Shown: positions 28,087-38,345, counted from the first letter of the stretch. The stretch: 38,392 nt of DNA from Prorocentrum cordatum (GCA_963575745.1 CAUYUJ010001341.1:64001-102392); one strand, 5' to 3'. The notes: generated by a model not told the origin, from the sequence alone. Numbers and translations are program-made.

Positions 28087-28524
28087 GTCAGAAAGCGTGC
28101 GCATGTGAGACAGAACATGTGAACAGAGAACTGCCTGTGCTGCGACCGGGGCTTGCGAGAAGCGGGGGCAGTTGTTGGCTTCAGGGAACGCCAGGTGATA
28201 CTGCGAGAAGGCAGGCGAGGCCAAAAACTATCAGCCACAAGGGAAGCTTGTCCTGACGCGTAGGGCGTTCCCAGAGATCCGACGTCGTGAATGTTTCGAA
28301 GCGAGGCTCCCCCAAAATCTGGACCATTCCACTGGATCAGCTTTACGTGCTGATTAGTCTTTGACTGTCCCAGGGCCCAAAGAAGACCCAAGGGATTCGA
28401 AAACGGCGCAGCAACTCCCGCCGTGTTTTTCTTCACGACGCGAGGATGTCAGGGTTCAGCGGCTGGGGAGAAATACGACCCGCAACCAACAAAGTGATGG
28501 GCAACGTCAGGTGGTGACTGGCTC
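28087..28524. other. Unassigned stretch
   Basis: No gene, element or tandem repeat can be supported. A G-run starts at about 28526. Confidence 0.3.
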
Positions 28525-28685
28525 CAGGGGGGGGGGGGGAATATCGAGCTGGCCGATTGATCGGCCATAGGCCCCCGATGAGGAATCCACACGCTTCTGA
28601 GCGGGATGGGCCGGTGGCCCTATCGGGCCCCTGTCTGCGATGAGAGGGCGATTGAGGGTCGATGCGTTTCCCCCTGAGCCTATCC
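28525..28685. mobile_element. FB9 foldback element, copy 2
   Basis: Left GGCTCC, a G-run, then AATATCGAGCTGGCC. Right GATTGAGGGTCGATGCG, then CCCCCTGAGCC, the inverted counterpart. Aligns throughout with 20726-20898, including the GAGCGGGATGGGCC or GCGAGTTCGGCC region. Confidence 0.6.
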
Positions 28686-28695
28686 GACCGTAACG

Positions 28696-28995
28696 GTGCC
28701 ACTCGTCGTTCGGGCAGGGCCAATCACTCGGGTCTTTGGCGTCCATGCGGAGCGATCCTGGTACCTCCGGCACGCCATCGACGAGGCGCAGCTGATGGAG
28801 ACCACCGTGGACCTCGACAAACTTCCGACAAACACCCAACACTTTCTTTTATCTTGGCGGACTTCGGACAATTCGCCTCCTTGCCTCTGGACAGAGTCGT
28901 GGCACGGTAACACGAAGGCAACGCTTGTCGCGCGCCGTGCCAAAGAGCGAACATGTCTCCCCATCTCCAACAACCGACTCACCGTGTGCATGTGA
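28696..28995 (+). CDS. Plus-strand exon-like candidate
   Basis: Between about 28735 and 28830 the plus frame reads FGVHAERSWYLRHAIDEAQL then METTVDLDKL, with about 90% G/C third positions, a sharper signal than its antisense frame. The frame stays open to 28995, but the codon signal fades after 28830, so the real exon may be shorter. No domain is recognised. The antisense frame is also open and remains an alternative. Confidence 0.25.
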   Translation: MPLVVRAGPITRVFGVHAERSWYLRHAIDEAQLMETTVDLDKLPTNTQHFLLSWRTSDNSPPCLWTESWHGNTKATLVARRAKERTCLPISNNRLTVCM

Positions 28996-29144
28996 TGGTG
29001 CCGATCTTGTAATGCCACCCTTGGGGGCAAGGCTTGCCTGCAGCCGTGCTCCAGGAGGGGTCAGCACGGTCGCACCAGCCGCACCGCCACCACTCGCCGC
29101 AGACCCCGAAGGCGCAGAACATGTGGCAGCTGAGGCTGCGTTAG

Positions 29145-29212
29145 GAGGAGGAGGACGACGAGGAGGAGGAAAAGGATGAAAAGGAGGACAAGGAGGAGGA
29201 GGAGGAGGAGGA
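29145..29212 (+). repeat. (GAG)n microsatellite
   Basis: GAGGAGGACGAGG-type triplets, ending where a minus-strand coding-like piece begins. Confidence 0.85.
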
Positions 29213-29330
29213 TCGCCTTCGACAAACCCTTGGACACGCCGCTCGCGATCTTGTCCGTGACCTGCCCGGCGAGGGGGCGGCCAGCCCGTGTGCGGCGCGC
29301 CGCGTGGGAGACCGCCGCCGTCGCCGCCGC
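29213..29330 (-). CDS. Amphipathic-module exon-like piece A
   Basis: The minus strand reads SHAARRTRAGRPLAGQVTDK then IASGVSKGLSKAI and runs into the leucine-coding triplets of the neighbouring microsatellite. TDKIASGVSKG-x-x-KA resembles the module in pieces B (31510-31660: KEGVSKGVQSAKEFENKY) and C (38240-38340: EKAKEVDNKY, then DKASLG). The three lie on one strand in a consistent order, which suggests exons of a protein built from repeated amphipathic helices. Splice sites are not resolved. Confidence 0.3.
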
Positions 29331-29335
29331 CGCCG

Positions 29336-29430
29336 CGGTCGTCGTCGTCGTCGGCGGTGTCGTCTTTGTTGTCGTCGTCGTCGTCGTCGTCGGCGTCGTC
29401 GTCGGCGTCGGCGTCGTCGTCGTCGTCGGG
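29336..29430 (+). repeat. (GTC)n microsatellite
   Basis: Imperfect GTC triplets with GGC and TTT breaks. Confidence 0.85.
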
Positions 29431-29591
29431 AAGCGAGCGCGCATCGACGGTCCGATGCGCCATTCCTGCGAAGGCTGAGCGCGTGCGGGCCAGGGCCCGG
29501 GGAGGAGGTCGTGACTCGACACTCGCGAACTTCGTCTGGGGTTGGAGTGGCGGCAGCCGGAGTGGGAGAAATTAGAAGAAAAAACTGCATG

Positions 29592-29737
29592 AACATAAAC
29601 TTTTGACGCTCCGCACGAATATCTTGGATCCGCGATGCCCTGGCGCGCGGAGCGCGCCAAGGGCGGCACCGGAGGCGCTGCCAGGGGGGCCTAGCGCGGA
29701 TCCAAGAAATGCGCGCGGAGCCCCAAAAGTTTATGTT
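29592..29737. mobile_element. FB3 foldback element, copy 3
   Basis: The best-preserved copy. AACATAAACTTTTGACGCTC, then CGCACGAATATCTTGGATCC, mirrors GGATCCAAGAAATGCGCG, then CGGAGCCCCAAAAGTTTATG. The centre has CCCTGGCGCGCGGAGCGCGC and GGCACCGGAGGCGCTGCC. Confidence 0.75.
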
Positions 29738-30139
29738 TATGCCGGTTCCCTTCGAGAGAGGGAAGCCAGTGCTGGATTGGGGGGGGCGGGGCGATCAGGA
29801 CCGATCGCAACCACTTCGGGCCGATCGTCGACCACTTGGGGCGGATCACAGCTTGTGGTGACCGAGCCGAAATGGTTGCTATAATTTGGGGGAAGCTTCA
29901 ACATTGTGATGATTAAGAGTCGGCTCTCAAGAGCCATTCTGGCTGCAGAAGTCTCCAACAATACATTCGGAACAAAAACAATTGCTATCGGGCCAACCAC
30001 AGAAGGTTCGGCACATCGCCCGCTACTACCTCTGCAGCTCACATGCGCTGCATCGCAACGCGCTTTGCCGACGTAGGGCATTGTCCCCGCGGGAGCTGGC
30101 ACACATGCCAACAGACCGATGCGGTGCGAATGCCTGGTG
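29738..30139. other. Unassigned stretch
   Basis: No gene is seen. At 29931-29950 AGAGCCATTCTGGCT is a partial palindrome. At about 30000 AACCACAGAAGGTTC resembles an internal block of R2, without the rest of that repeat. Confidence 0.3.
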
Positions 30140-30280
30140 CTCGCGTCGATCCCCCTCCCTCTCCCCCTGCCCCTCCCCCTCCCCCTCCCCCTGCCCCTCC
30201 TCCTCCTCTTCTTCCTCCTCTCCCTCCTCCTCCTCCCCCTCCTCCTCCTCCTCCTCCTCCTCCTACCTCGTCCTACATCC
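30140..30280 (+). repeat. Pyrimidine-rich tract, (CCTCCC)n then (CTC)n
   Basis: CCCCTCCC phrases (30150-30200), then CTC triplets (30200-30270). CTC/CGTCCT-rich sequence continues, more diffuse, to about 30410. Confidence 0.8.
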
Positions 30281-30509
30281 TGCCACCTCGTCCTACAATA
30301 TCTTGCGTACCTCCTCGTGCCCCCCCTATACCTCTTCTACACCCTGTTCGTCCTCTATTTCGTCCTCCTCCGTCTCCTCCTCCTCTTGCTCCTCATTATC
30401 CTCCTCCCCCTCTGAAGAACAAAAAATCCCAGTAATTCCGAGACATATGCAATACAACTACAATAAAACAATACCAGACTCCACACACATCTGCACATAG
30501 GCTTCCCGG

Positions 30510-30640
30510 GAGCTTGTTTTCGAACGCTCCTCAGAGACTTGCCAGAGGCTCCTCAGTGGTTTCTCGGAGGCTTTTCAAAAGCTTCTCAGCGGTTTCTCAA
30601 CGGCTTCTCAAAGGCTTCCCAGAAGCTTCCCAGAAGGCTT
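30510..30640 (+). repeat. 11-bp tandem repeat
   Basis: Units of GCTTCTCA-NNG or GCTTCCCAGAA recur about every 11 bases, clearest at 30570-30635. The motif resembles the arm of FB6 (GGCTTCTCAGAAGGC), so FB6 may have arisen from, or captured, such a repeat. Confidence 0.55.
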
Positions 30641-30647
30641 CTCGGGG

Positions 30648-31082
30648 TCACCGCACGGTTGAGACCTGGGTCGTTCTCCGAGGATGTCTGAGGCGACTGG
30701 GGCCTCCGAGGTCCCCAAACCGTAAGACGACGGACCCTGCGGTGAGGCCTTTGCGGATTTCGAGGCCACCGCCGGGTCTATCACCACACGCTTGTGGGAC
30801 CCCCGACTGGCCCCAGCCAGCCTCCCGTGCGACGGCCAGCACGCCCTGAAGGAACCTTGACCTGGCGCCCACTCGGGCATCTCCGTGCACCCTCAGAACC
30901 GCCGCCAGAAGGCGGGCACCATACGCGGAAACCGCCGCCCCACCCTGGAGCAGCTGGGGTATTCCCGGCAGTCTTCCAACTGCCCATGCCGCTGGGCAGG
31001 AGGATCCCAAGATAGCAAAAATAGCAAAATCCCGCTTCGTTGACTTTTTGTAATAATATCCACCCGATTGACCTGAGATCAA
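30648..31082 (-). CDS. Minus-strand coding-like segment, unknown family
   Basis: A 144-codon open frame. From about residue 28 to the end it reads like protein (for example LPGIPQLLQGGAAVSAYGAR, then LLAAVLRVHGDARVGARS) with about 70% G/C third positions, while the opposite strand gives the proline-rich frame typical of antisense. The first 25 codons (above 31015) are A+T-rich and may be intron. No domain is recognised. It lies between module pieces A and B on the same strand. Confidence 0.3.
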   Translation of the reverse strand: MISGQSGGYYYKKSTKRDFAIFAILGSSCPAAWAVGRLPGIPQLLQGGAAVSAYGARLLAAVLRVHGDARVGARSRFLQGVLAVAREAGWGQSGVPQACGDRPGGGLEIRKGLTAGSVVLRFGDLGGPSRLRHPRRTTQVSTVR

Positions 31083-31238
31083 GAAGGCGAGCGGGAATAA
31101 GATCTGAGGGATTGGCCAAAAATTCTAGAACTCAAACGAACTGTTGAATTTCGAACAAATAATTTTCAACCGAGGCCTCGTCATGAAAACTTCCGTCGAG
31201 ATTTTTAGAGCCAACTAGCCCGCCGGCGCTGTGGAATT

Positions 31239-31301
31239 ACTCTAGAGCTTAGCCGCTTAGCTTATGGGGAAGCTCTACGAGTCACTCTAGAGCTTAGCCG
31301 C
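31239..31301 (+). repeat. Direct repeat of ACTCTAGAGCTTAGCCGC
   Basis: The 18-base sequence occurs exactly at 31239-31256 and 31284-31301, 45 bp apart. The first is followed by TTAGCTTATGGGG. Origin unknown. Confidence 0.8.
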
Positions 31302-31509
31302 AGGGATCCTGGGACCGCGCGTTGAGAACAACCTGCCATCGGGTGTCTGGGCCTTGGGGCGCACAAATGCCGATACTGCTACTGCCTGGGCCTCTCCCGT
31401 GTTGCGTTCTGGCCTGGGCTTCCGTGGAGGACCCAGCCGTGGCGGCGAGGGGGCTCTCCAGGACGAGCAGCGATATCGGTGTCGCTTCCTCCTCTGCTCC
31501 TTCCTCCAT

Positions 31510-31660
31510 GTCCCTCCCCCTCCCGGGTAGGTTTGCACTCCCCAGGGCGCGTGGTACTTGTTCTCGAACTCCTTCGCGGACTGGACTCCCTTGCTGACGC
31601 CCTCCTTCGCCTGCCGCGCGGAAGCCGCGCCCACCAGTTCTACCCCGGCCCTGCTCTTCC
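31510..31660 (-). CDS. Amphipathic-module exon-like piece B
   Basis: The minus strand reads VELVGAASARQAKEGVSKG, then VQSAKEFENKYHAPW. A CGCGGCAG^GCG site before AKEGV is a possible acceptor, and GGGGA^GTGCAA after HAPW a possible donor. The spacing of AKE, FEN and KY matches piece C (EKAKE-VDN-KY). The motif AKE-F/Y-D-E-KY resembles helices I recall from plant BPA1-type RRM proteins, but that link is tentative. A (CTC)n array lies upstream at 31738. Confidence 0.35.
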
Positions 31661-31737
31661 TGCTGCTCCCCGATCCTCCCTCGATCTGGTGCTGCTGCTC
31701 CCCCTTTCATCACATCGGCGTCACCCTCCACCTCCCC

Positions 31738-31795
31738 CTCCGCCTCCTCCTCCTCCTCCTCCTCCTCCTCCTCCTCCTCCTCCTCCTCCTCCTCC
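31738..31795 (+). repeat. (CTC)n microsatellite
   Basis: A nearly perfect CTC run of about 19 triplets. Confidence 0.95.
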
Positions 31796-32039
31796 CGTCC
31801 AGCTCACTATCTTCAGTCGCTTCCCAATCCTACTCATCCCGTTCCTCCTCCGCCTCGTTCCCTTCCCCCTCCTGAGTTTCCCATTCATCCTCGCATCCAA
31901 TTCTCGTTTCTCCATTGCCGCCTACAGCGCGCACGAGCACAAGCTTAGAGTGCGGGAAACAATCAGCAACAAACTCCCGCCTCGCCTCTTTGCTCGCCCA
32001 ATGCCTCATGATGTTGCTGGCTTGTATAAGGAGTCTATT

Positions 32040-32455
<416 letters not shown>

Positions 32456-32609
32456 CTCCTCCCTCTCCTTCCTTCTCCTCCTCCTCCTCCGCACCAGCCC
32501 CCCTCTTCACTTCTCATTCCTCGCTCTTCTCACCTGCTCCCCTGCTGCTGCTCGATCCCTTTGTGTTTGTGTGTCCAGGGGGGCTACTGCTGCCATTGCG
32601 CCGCCGCCT

Positions 32610-32800
32610 CCTCGTCCTCCTCCTCCTCCTCTTCCTCCTCCTCGTCCTCGTCCTCCTCCTCCTCCTCCTCCTCCTCTGCCTCCTCCTCCCACTCCTCGTC
32701 CTCCTCCTCCTCCTCTTCCTCCTCCTCGTCCTCGTCCTCCTCCTCCTCCTCCTCTGCCTCCTCCTCCCACTCCTCGTCCTCCTCTTTCATCCTCCTCTTC
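32610..32800 (+). repeat. (CTC)n array with a duplicated block
   Basis: The phrase TCTGCCTCCTCCTCCCACTC, then CTCGTCC, occurs twice, about 75 bp apart, so part of the array was duplicated as a block. Confidence 0.85.
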
Positions 32801-32894
32801 CTCCTCCCTCGTTTCTGTCTCTATAAATGGCTCCCGCCGCAAACAGGACGCGGCCGGCGGACGGGCTGGGCGTTTCGAATGCGACTTCGTCGTC

Positions 32895-33310
32895 ACGTAT
32901 GGTTCTGAAGCTTGTGAAGTTTATAGCGATGTCACGGATGGAGAGCGGGTGTTGTTTTCAAACTGTGGTTCTCGCCCCAGCGCCGCGCACACGTATCTTA
33001 GACGTTTGCAGCAGCTTCGCGGATGGAAGGCTCGTGGGTTTCAAAACGTGGCTGCCGCTGCTTCCCGGGTGGATGGTGGGGTGGTGGTTTTCAAACTGTG
33101 GCTCTCGCCTCAAGCCGCACGCATTCGCTGTAAAAAGATCGCGTCAATTTCACTGATGGAAGGTGCGTGGTTTTCAAAATGGTGCGCTCGCCTTATCGTG
33201 TTAAACGTGTGCACCAGCTTCTCCGATGGAGGCGCGCGGTTTTCAAAATTTGGCTTTCGCCTTGGCGCCGCGCACATTCGTCTTGCAAAATCCCACCAGC
33301 CCTTTGGGCG
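32895..33310 (+). repeat. R1 dispersed repeat, locus 2: tandem units
   Basis: Five units carrying GGTTTTCAAA, then TGTGGCTCTCGCC, then GCCGCGCAC, then CAGCTTC and GATGGA. Successive GTTTTCAAA starts lie near 32955, 33037, 33087, 33170 and 33239, so units are about 82 bp with deletions. Only the first R1 unit type is present here. Confidence 0.75.
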
Positions 33311-33705
33311 TGAGTGGTTCAGGGAGTCCGCTCTGTTCTCAATCCCCCTTCTTCCCCTTCGGGGAGGGGTTTACCCCTCCCCCTACCCCCTCCCCCTGGA
33401 CCTGGAGGGGGCCTTCCGCGGGTGGTCAGAGGGTCCTTTTTCTACCCCTGGGAGGGCTAAAATTCGACACCCCTCACGAGGATCGTCGCCCCCAGGGGGG
33501 GGACACTGAAAAATGCTCGCCCCATCTGCGACCGATCGCCCCCAAGATGGCCTCATCAGGCCCCCAAGACGCTCCAAGAGGCGACCCAGAGAGCCTTCGG
33601 ACGTTCCCCAGAGGCTCAAAAGAGAGCCCAAGAGGCCCCAAAACGGCCTCCAAGAGGCCTCCCTATTGCCCTGGATACGACTACACTCCTCTACCTAGTA
33701 AATAA
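33311..33705. other. Unassigned stretch with degenerate CCAAGAGGC repeat
   Basis: CCCCTCCCC runs at 33355-33410, then at 33540-33670 spaced phrases CCAAGACGC, CCAAGAGGC and CCAGAGGC like those at 21.9-22.4 kb. No gene is seen. Confidence 0.4.
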
Positions 33706-34141
33706 ACACTACTACTACACGAAACCTACTATTTCCACATACTACTACATACTGACTACTACTACTACCACTAACTAAATACTAACTACTACAACAACTA
33801 CTACTACTACTACTACTACACGACTACTACTACTACTACATACTACACTACCACGACTACACACGACTACTACTACTACAACTACTAACTACTACTACTA
33901 CTACACTACTACAACTAAGGGGCGACAACGACCACGTCCAAAAACGACTACTACAACTACTACTACTACTACCCCCCTCGCTGCCGTTCACTCCTAACTA
34001 CACTACCACTACCACTACTACAACTAGATGACTACTCCTACTACTAACACGTGACTGACTAACTACTGCCAAACTAACCTACTACACTACTAGACTACTA
34101 CTGCTGCTAGCTGCTACACGCCCCCCCCTCCGACTACGACT

Positions 34142-34189
<48 letters not shown>

Positions 34190-34196
34190 GTACGAA

Positions 34197-34244
<48 letters not shown>

Positions 34245-34279
34245 GACTACTACTACTAACTACTAATTACTAACTACTA

Positions 34280-34332
<53 letters not shown>

Positions 34333-34336
34333 GACT

Positions 34337-34368
<32 letters not shown>

Positions 34369-34655
34369 GCTGCTACGGCTGTCCACGGCTACTGACATCT
34401 ACAACTAACTACTTCTACTACAACTACTGCTATTACTACTACAACTACAACACTACTACCTACTTACAACTACTTAATACTACTACTGACGACTACTACT
34501 ACTACTACACTTTATCTGCCTGCTACTACTACACTACAACTCTACTACTAGATAACTACTACCACACGACCACCACTACTACTACTAACTACTACTAACG
34601 ACTACAAACTACACTACTACAACTACTACTACAACTACTAACTACTACTACCACA
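33706..34655 (+). repeat. About 0.95-kb (TAC)n array
   Basis: CTA/TAC/ACT triplets with frequent one- and two-base breaks. The longest clean runs are near 34142-34190, 34196-34245 and 34280-34330. On the minus strand the repeat contains TAG in one frame, so it is not open throughout. Confidence 0.95.
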
Positions 34656-35236
34656 CAAGGAGGGGCCCGAACGACTCGCACCAGGACGAAGGGCCCGAAC
34701 GACTCACACCACGAGGAGCCCGAACGACTCACACACAAGGAGGGGCCCGAACGACTCACACCAGGACGAGGCGCCCGAACGACTCACACCACGAGGAGCC
34801 CGAACGACTCACACCACGACGCGGGTCCCGAACGACTCACACCACGAGGAGCCCGAACGAGTCACACCAGGAGGAGGGGCCCGAACGACTCACACCAGGA
34901 TGAGGGGCCCGAACAACTCACACCACGAGAAGCCCGAACGACTCACCAGGACGAAGAGCCCGAACGACTCACACCCTTATGGAAACCACGAAAGAGCCCG
35001 AACACTCCCAACCACAGGAGAAGGGTCCCGAACGACTCACAAAAAATCCAGACGAGCGTCCGTACGGACTCAAACCACGAGGAGCCCGAACGGCTCGCAC
35101 CAGGACCAGGGGCCCGAACGACTCACACCACGAGGAGCCCGAACGACTCACACCAGGAAGAGGGGCCCGACGGACTCACACAAGGACGATGGGGCCGAAC
35201 GACTCACACCACGAGGGGCCCCAACGACTCCCACCA
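34656..35236 (+). repeat. Two-subtype 25/29-bp minisatellite, about 21 units
   Basis: Every unit contains CCCGAACGACTCACACCA. Units continue either CGAGGAG (about 25 bp) or GGACGAGGGG (about 29 bp), and the two forms roughly alternate, so the true period may be a dimer of about 54 bp. Units 12 to 15 are degenerate. The right end joins a (GTC)n run. Open plus frames across it result from the unit sequence. Confidence 0.9.
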
Positions 35237-35303
<67 letters not shown>

Positions 35304-35400
35304 TCGTCGTCGTCGTCGTCGACGTCGTCGTCGTCGTCGTCGTCGCGGTTGTGGTCGTCGTCGTCGTCGCGGTCGATATCGTCGTCGTCGGGTGCGCCGT
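35237..35400 (+). repeat. (GTC)n microsatellite
   Basis: About 17 perfect GTC triplets, then imperfect ones with GCC, GAC and GGT variants. Confidence 0.95.
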
Positions 35401-35639
35401 CGTTGTTAGGATCATCGCTGTGGTCGTCGTCTCCGCTAAATCCCTCTTGCCTCCCACCGCTTTCTCTCCCTCCTCCTCCGCCTCGTCCTTCTCCCGCTCC
35501 CACCACAAGGAGGATGTACAAGGAGGCGGGAGGAAGGATGAACAGGGGAGATATGCGGGGGCAGGCGGAAACACGCCTGAAAAACACGACTGTCGGCATG
35601 CTTCGCAAGAGTTGCTGTTTTGAGATGGGCTGGTGGGGA
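35401..35639. other. Unassigned stretch
   Basis: Pyrimidine-rich at 35455-35500, then purine-rich. No gene or element is recognised. Confidence 0.3.
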
Positions 35640-36072
35640 TACGCGAAGCGTGAAGAATTTGCAAGAGCTCCCAAAATTGAGGACGAATCGTTTTCAAACT
35701 GTGTCAGCACCGCGCAGAATCGCCTCACACGGTTGCAGCAAATTTGAAGATCTGCATGGCCGAAATCCCAAAGATTGTGTCATGGCACGGTTTAGGATTG
35801 CAAGGACGCAACAATCACGTTGATTCGCCACGTTTAAATACCAAGGACGGTGCTGCGGCACGACTTACGATTGTCAGGACGCATCACTCACGTTGATCCG
35901 CGGCATTGCAGTCGCAGGAACTCTGGCCTGGTTGAGGATCACCACACGATCGTCATATAATGGGCCACTTCCTGCAATGCCGAGAAATTCTTCTGAAGAC
36001 CTATTAAGAGGATACTTGAAGGGAAGGCGCATGACAACATCGTTGATGCGTCTTGGGTGTACACTGATCGTC
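35640..36072 (+). repeat. R1 dispersed repeat, locus 3
   Basis: One first-type unit (TTTGCAAGAGCTCCC, then CGTTTTCAAACTGTG), two second-type units (GGCACGGTTTAGGATTGCA; GGCACGACTTACGATTGTCA, both ending in TCACGTTGATCCGC-like sequence), then ACAACATCGTTGATGCGTCT and TGGGTGTACAC, then a (GTC)n/(CTC)n tail. It is the best plus-strand counterpart of 2253-2765. Confidence 0.75.
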
Positions 36073-36283
36073 GTCGTCGTCCTCCTCCTGCTCCTCATCA
36101 TTCTCCCCGTTCACCACCGACCTCCTCCCCCTCCTCGCTCGCATCTTCCAAACCATCTCGCGTTTATGTTGCCTCGTCCTCCTCCTCGTGCCCCTCCCCT
36201 GTTCCGTTCCTCTTCTTTCCTCCGATCCTCCCTTTCCTTCCCCTCCTCATGTGCCTCCCTCGCGTCCTTCAGCCCCCCCTCTC

Positions 36284-36493
36284 GGCGGCGAGCGAGGGAA
36301 TGACGTGAGAGGGGGCTGGCCTTCTCAGACGGCTCGGAGGTCCCCGGGATTGCTGGAAAAATCGCCAATGTGTTCTAAGCCTTCCCCGAAAACGCACAAA
36401 AAACATTCAGATGCGCGGGAGTTTCTGGAGAAGGCCCGTCGCCTTCCGAGAAGGCCTTCTCCTTCTCAATTCCCACCCCCTCGCTCGCCGCCG
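36284..36493. mobile_element. FB6 foldback element, copy 3, with 16-bp perfect termini
   Basis: Ends CGGCGGCGAGCGAGGG (36284-36299) and CCCTCGCTCGCCGCCG (36478-36493) are perfect inverted repeats. Inner arms are GGCCTTCTCAG and CTTCCGAGAAGGCC. The centre (AAGCCTTCCCCGAAAACGCA) is in the opposite orientation to copies 1 and 2, so the loop of one copy was flipped. Confidence 0.65.
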
Positions 36494-36750
36494 ACCCCGC
36501 ACATCCACCCCCCCTCTCCGTCCGCCGCGCGTCCTGTGAACTACCCTGCCCTGCGCCCCCCCTCCCTCCTCCTTGCTTTGACGCTGCGCAGAGTCGATGC
36601 AGCAGCACGTAGCGTGAGGATGCACGAGAGAGATGCAGCAGGACGACCTAGGCAGAGGGCACATTGGCTGGCGCAGCAAGCAAGGCAAATCGGCGCGACA
36701 AAGGGTGCAAGGCCTCAAAACCTTAGAGCGTGGGCCCGCGGGGCCGAAAA

Positions 36751-36890
36751 CCAGGGCTGAACCTAAACGGTGTTTTTCGTTGTCGTTTTGTTTTCGTTTT
36801 CCCTCGTTTTGTCTTCAATCCGCCTATACCGCAAAACGAGGTCGAAACGAAAACGGTCCACGAAATCGCCAAAACACCGTTTAGGCCCTG
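36751..36890. mobile_element. FB4 MITE-like element, copy 2
   Basis: Ends AGGGCTGAACCTAAACGGTG and CACCGTTTAGGCCCT. Interior as in copy 1 (GTTTTCGTTTTCCCTCGTTT and ATCCGCCTATACCGCAAAAC). Outside lie imperfect direct repeats of about 32 bp: CCTTAGAGCGTGGGCCCGCG, then GGGCCGA, on the left (from 36721), and CCTTCGAGCGTGCGCCCGCC, then GGGCCGA, on the right (from 36894). These are far longer than a target-site duplication. Confidence 0.75.
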
Positions 36891-36938
36891 AGACCTTCGA
36901 GCGTGCGCCCGCCGGGCCGACAACGTCAACTAAGACTG

Positions 36939-37376
36939 GGCCCCTGTTCCGTTTCGCCATCTATGTTTGTTGCCGGTTCCGCTGCTTTTTCGGCCGGTTC
37001 CGTCGCCGTTGTTTTGGACGCCCGAAATGGGTACGGAAAAATAGGTACAATGCCCAACAACAAATGTTGTCCGAAACCAACAGCGGCCGCTGTTGGGCAG
37101 GCGGCATTCTGTCTCAAATGGACACAGGCCGCGGCGGCGCGGACAGCGGGCCCTGTTCAGAATGAACAAAAACTGCTGTTGGGCATTATACCCATTCTTT
37201 CCGTATCCATTTCGGGCGTCCAAAAATGTTGTTGCCAATTCCCGTTTCAGTCCCTATCCCGGAACCGTTTTCGTTGGCCGTTTCTGGTGCCCGTTTTTGT
37301 TACCGTTTCCGCTTTCAAGAGGCATGTTTTTCGGAAGCGGTGAAAGACGGCCCTGCTGTTGACGGGGCCCACTGAG
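36939..37376. mobile_element. FB12 long foldback element
   Basis: Outer ends CTGGGCCCCTGTT and GGGGCCCAC. The inner arms GGACGCCCGAAATGGGTACG, then GAAA (from 37016), mirror TTTCCGTATCCATTTCGGGC, then GTCC (to 37221). The core has AACAGCGGCCGCTGTT and GGCCGCGGCGGCGCGG. Repeats of GCCGTTTC/CCGTTTT type fill both arms. Parts of this family occur at 7152-7400 and 16784-16954. No coding capacity is recognised. Confidence 0.65.
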
Positions 37377-37815
37377 CCTTGGTGCTCCCACCATACCCAT
37401 AAACAAAACAGTTCCACAACGACCCCTTTAGCTCAGCCAGGCAAGCTGCGAAAAGAAGAGGCGTGCGGTGCGAATGAATGGCAAAAAACAAGAGACTCTA
37501 GAAGTGTTTGTTTTTGAGCTATCATATATAAATATATATATATGTGTGTATATATATTTAGATATAACTACATAGCGTACAGATGTTGGGCAAAGTGGTA
37601 AGGGCTGGCACAGTCTGCGCTGGTTTGCCCTGTGGCGAAGTGAAATTTTGCGATTCTTGGGCTGCTCCCCGTTCTTGTCTTGTCCCCGGGGAAGGCCCTT
37701 TTACCGTTTCAGTTTATACGGGGGGGCGCCCGTCACTGTGGCCACCAATGTGGCTTGTTTTCCCCTATGAAAGAAAAGATTGACCTGCAAGTGTGCCGTG
37801 TGGTGATCGGCTCCC
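37377..37815. other. Unassigned stretch with a (TA)n tract
   Basis: A TA-rich tract lies at 37524-37570. CCCCTTTAGCTCAGCC at 37424 resembles a tRNA D-arm, but no anticodon arm or T-loop follows. A 66-codon plus frame (37583-37783) has low third-position G/C and no domain, so I do not call it. Confidence 0.35.
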
Positions 37816-37879
37816 TTCCTCCTCCTCCTCCTCCTCCTCCTCCTCCTCCTCCTCCTCCTCCTCCTCCTCCTCCTCCTCC
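37816..37879 (+). repeat. (CTC)n microsatellite
   Basis: A perfect CTC run of about 20 triplets. Two runs of similar length are at 31738 and at the window end. Confidence 0.95.
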
Positions 37880-38239
37880 CCCCTGACTGTCCTGTACTTC
37901 TGATCGTCCTGGCCATCTCGTTCCCCCTCCTGGTGTCCCCTTTGGCGAGGGGGCTGCTGGGATCCTCGCTCGCCCCCTCGAGGTGGGAGGAGCCAGGAGG
38001 CAGAGAAAGAGGGAGGACTGCGAGAGAACGAGGCCACTGATGGAGGGAGGGACGGAGGAGAGAGAGGAGGAGTACGAGACACGAATAGAGGGGCAGGCTG
38101 TGCCATCTGTTCCCCATCTCCTCCCTTCTCCTCCTCCTCTTCCTCCTCATCCTACCCCTCTCCCCCCTTCCCCCCTTTTCGTCTAGTCCTCCTACCCGTC
38201 CCCTCCTACCCCTCCTCTTCCCCCGCTGTTGGTTTCTCA
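37880..38239. other. Purine/pyrimidine-skewed stretch
   Basis: Alternating GGAGG-rich (37985-38090) and CCTCC-rich (38110-38220) blocks. No gene is seen. Confidence 0.3.
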
Positions 38240-38340
38240 TGGTCTGCCCTCCCCCCAGAGAGGCCTTGTCGACCAAGCTATACTTGTTGTCCACCTCCTT
38301 TGCCTTCTCGACGGCGGCCTGCGGCAACCCCACCATAGCG
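38240..38340 (-). CDS. Amphipathic-module exon-like piece C
   Basis: The minus strand reads MVGLPQAAVEKAKEVDNKYS, then LVDKASLGG. TTGCCGCAG^GCC is a possible acceptor, and GACAAG^GCCTCT a possible GC donor, a class known in dinoflagellates. It shares EKAKE, DNKY and DKA with pieces A and B downstream on the same strand. The purine run of the terminal microsatellite lies directly upstream, so the gene may continue beyond the window. Codon third positions are mixed; the identity of the protein is unknown. Confidence 0.35.
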
Positions 38341-38345
38341 GTATT

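Noticed and set aside
29925-29955. Relic of the dinoflagellate spliced leader (AGAGCCATTCTGGCT against AGCCATTTTGGCTCAAG)
   Set aside because: The core palindrome matches, but the CCGT start and the CTCAAG end do not. Chance is the simpler reading.
34900-35409. Plus-strand frame over the 25/29-bp minisatellite (PNDSHHEEPERLT-like)
   Set aside because: Unit length varies between 25 and 29, so frame is not kept from unit to unit, and the end runs into (GTC)n.
37421-37500. Possible tRNA (TTTAGCTCAGCCAGG resembles a D-arm)
   Set aside because: No matching acceptor stem, anticodon arm or GGTTCGA-type T-loop follows.
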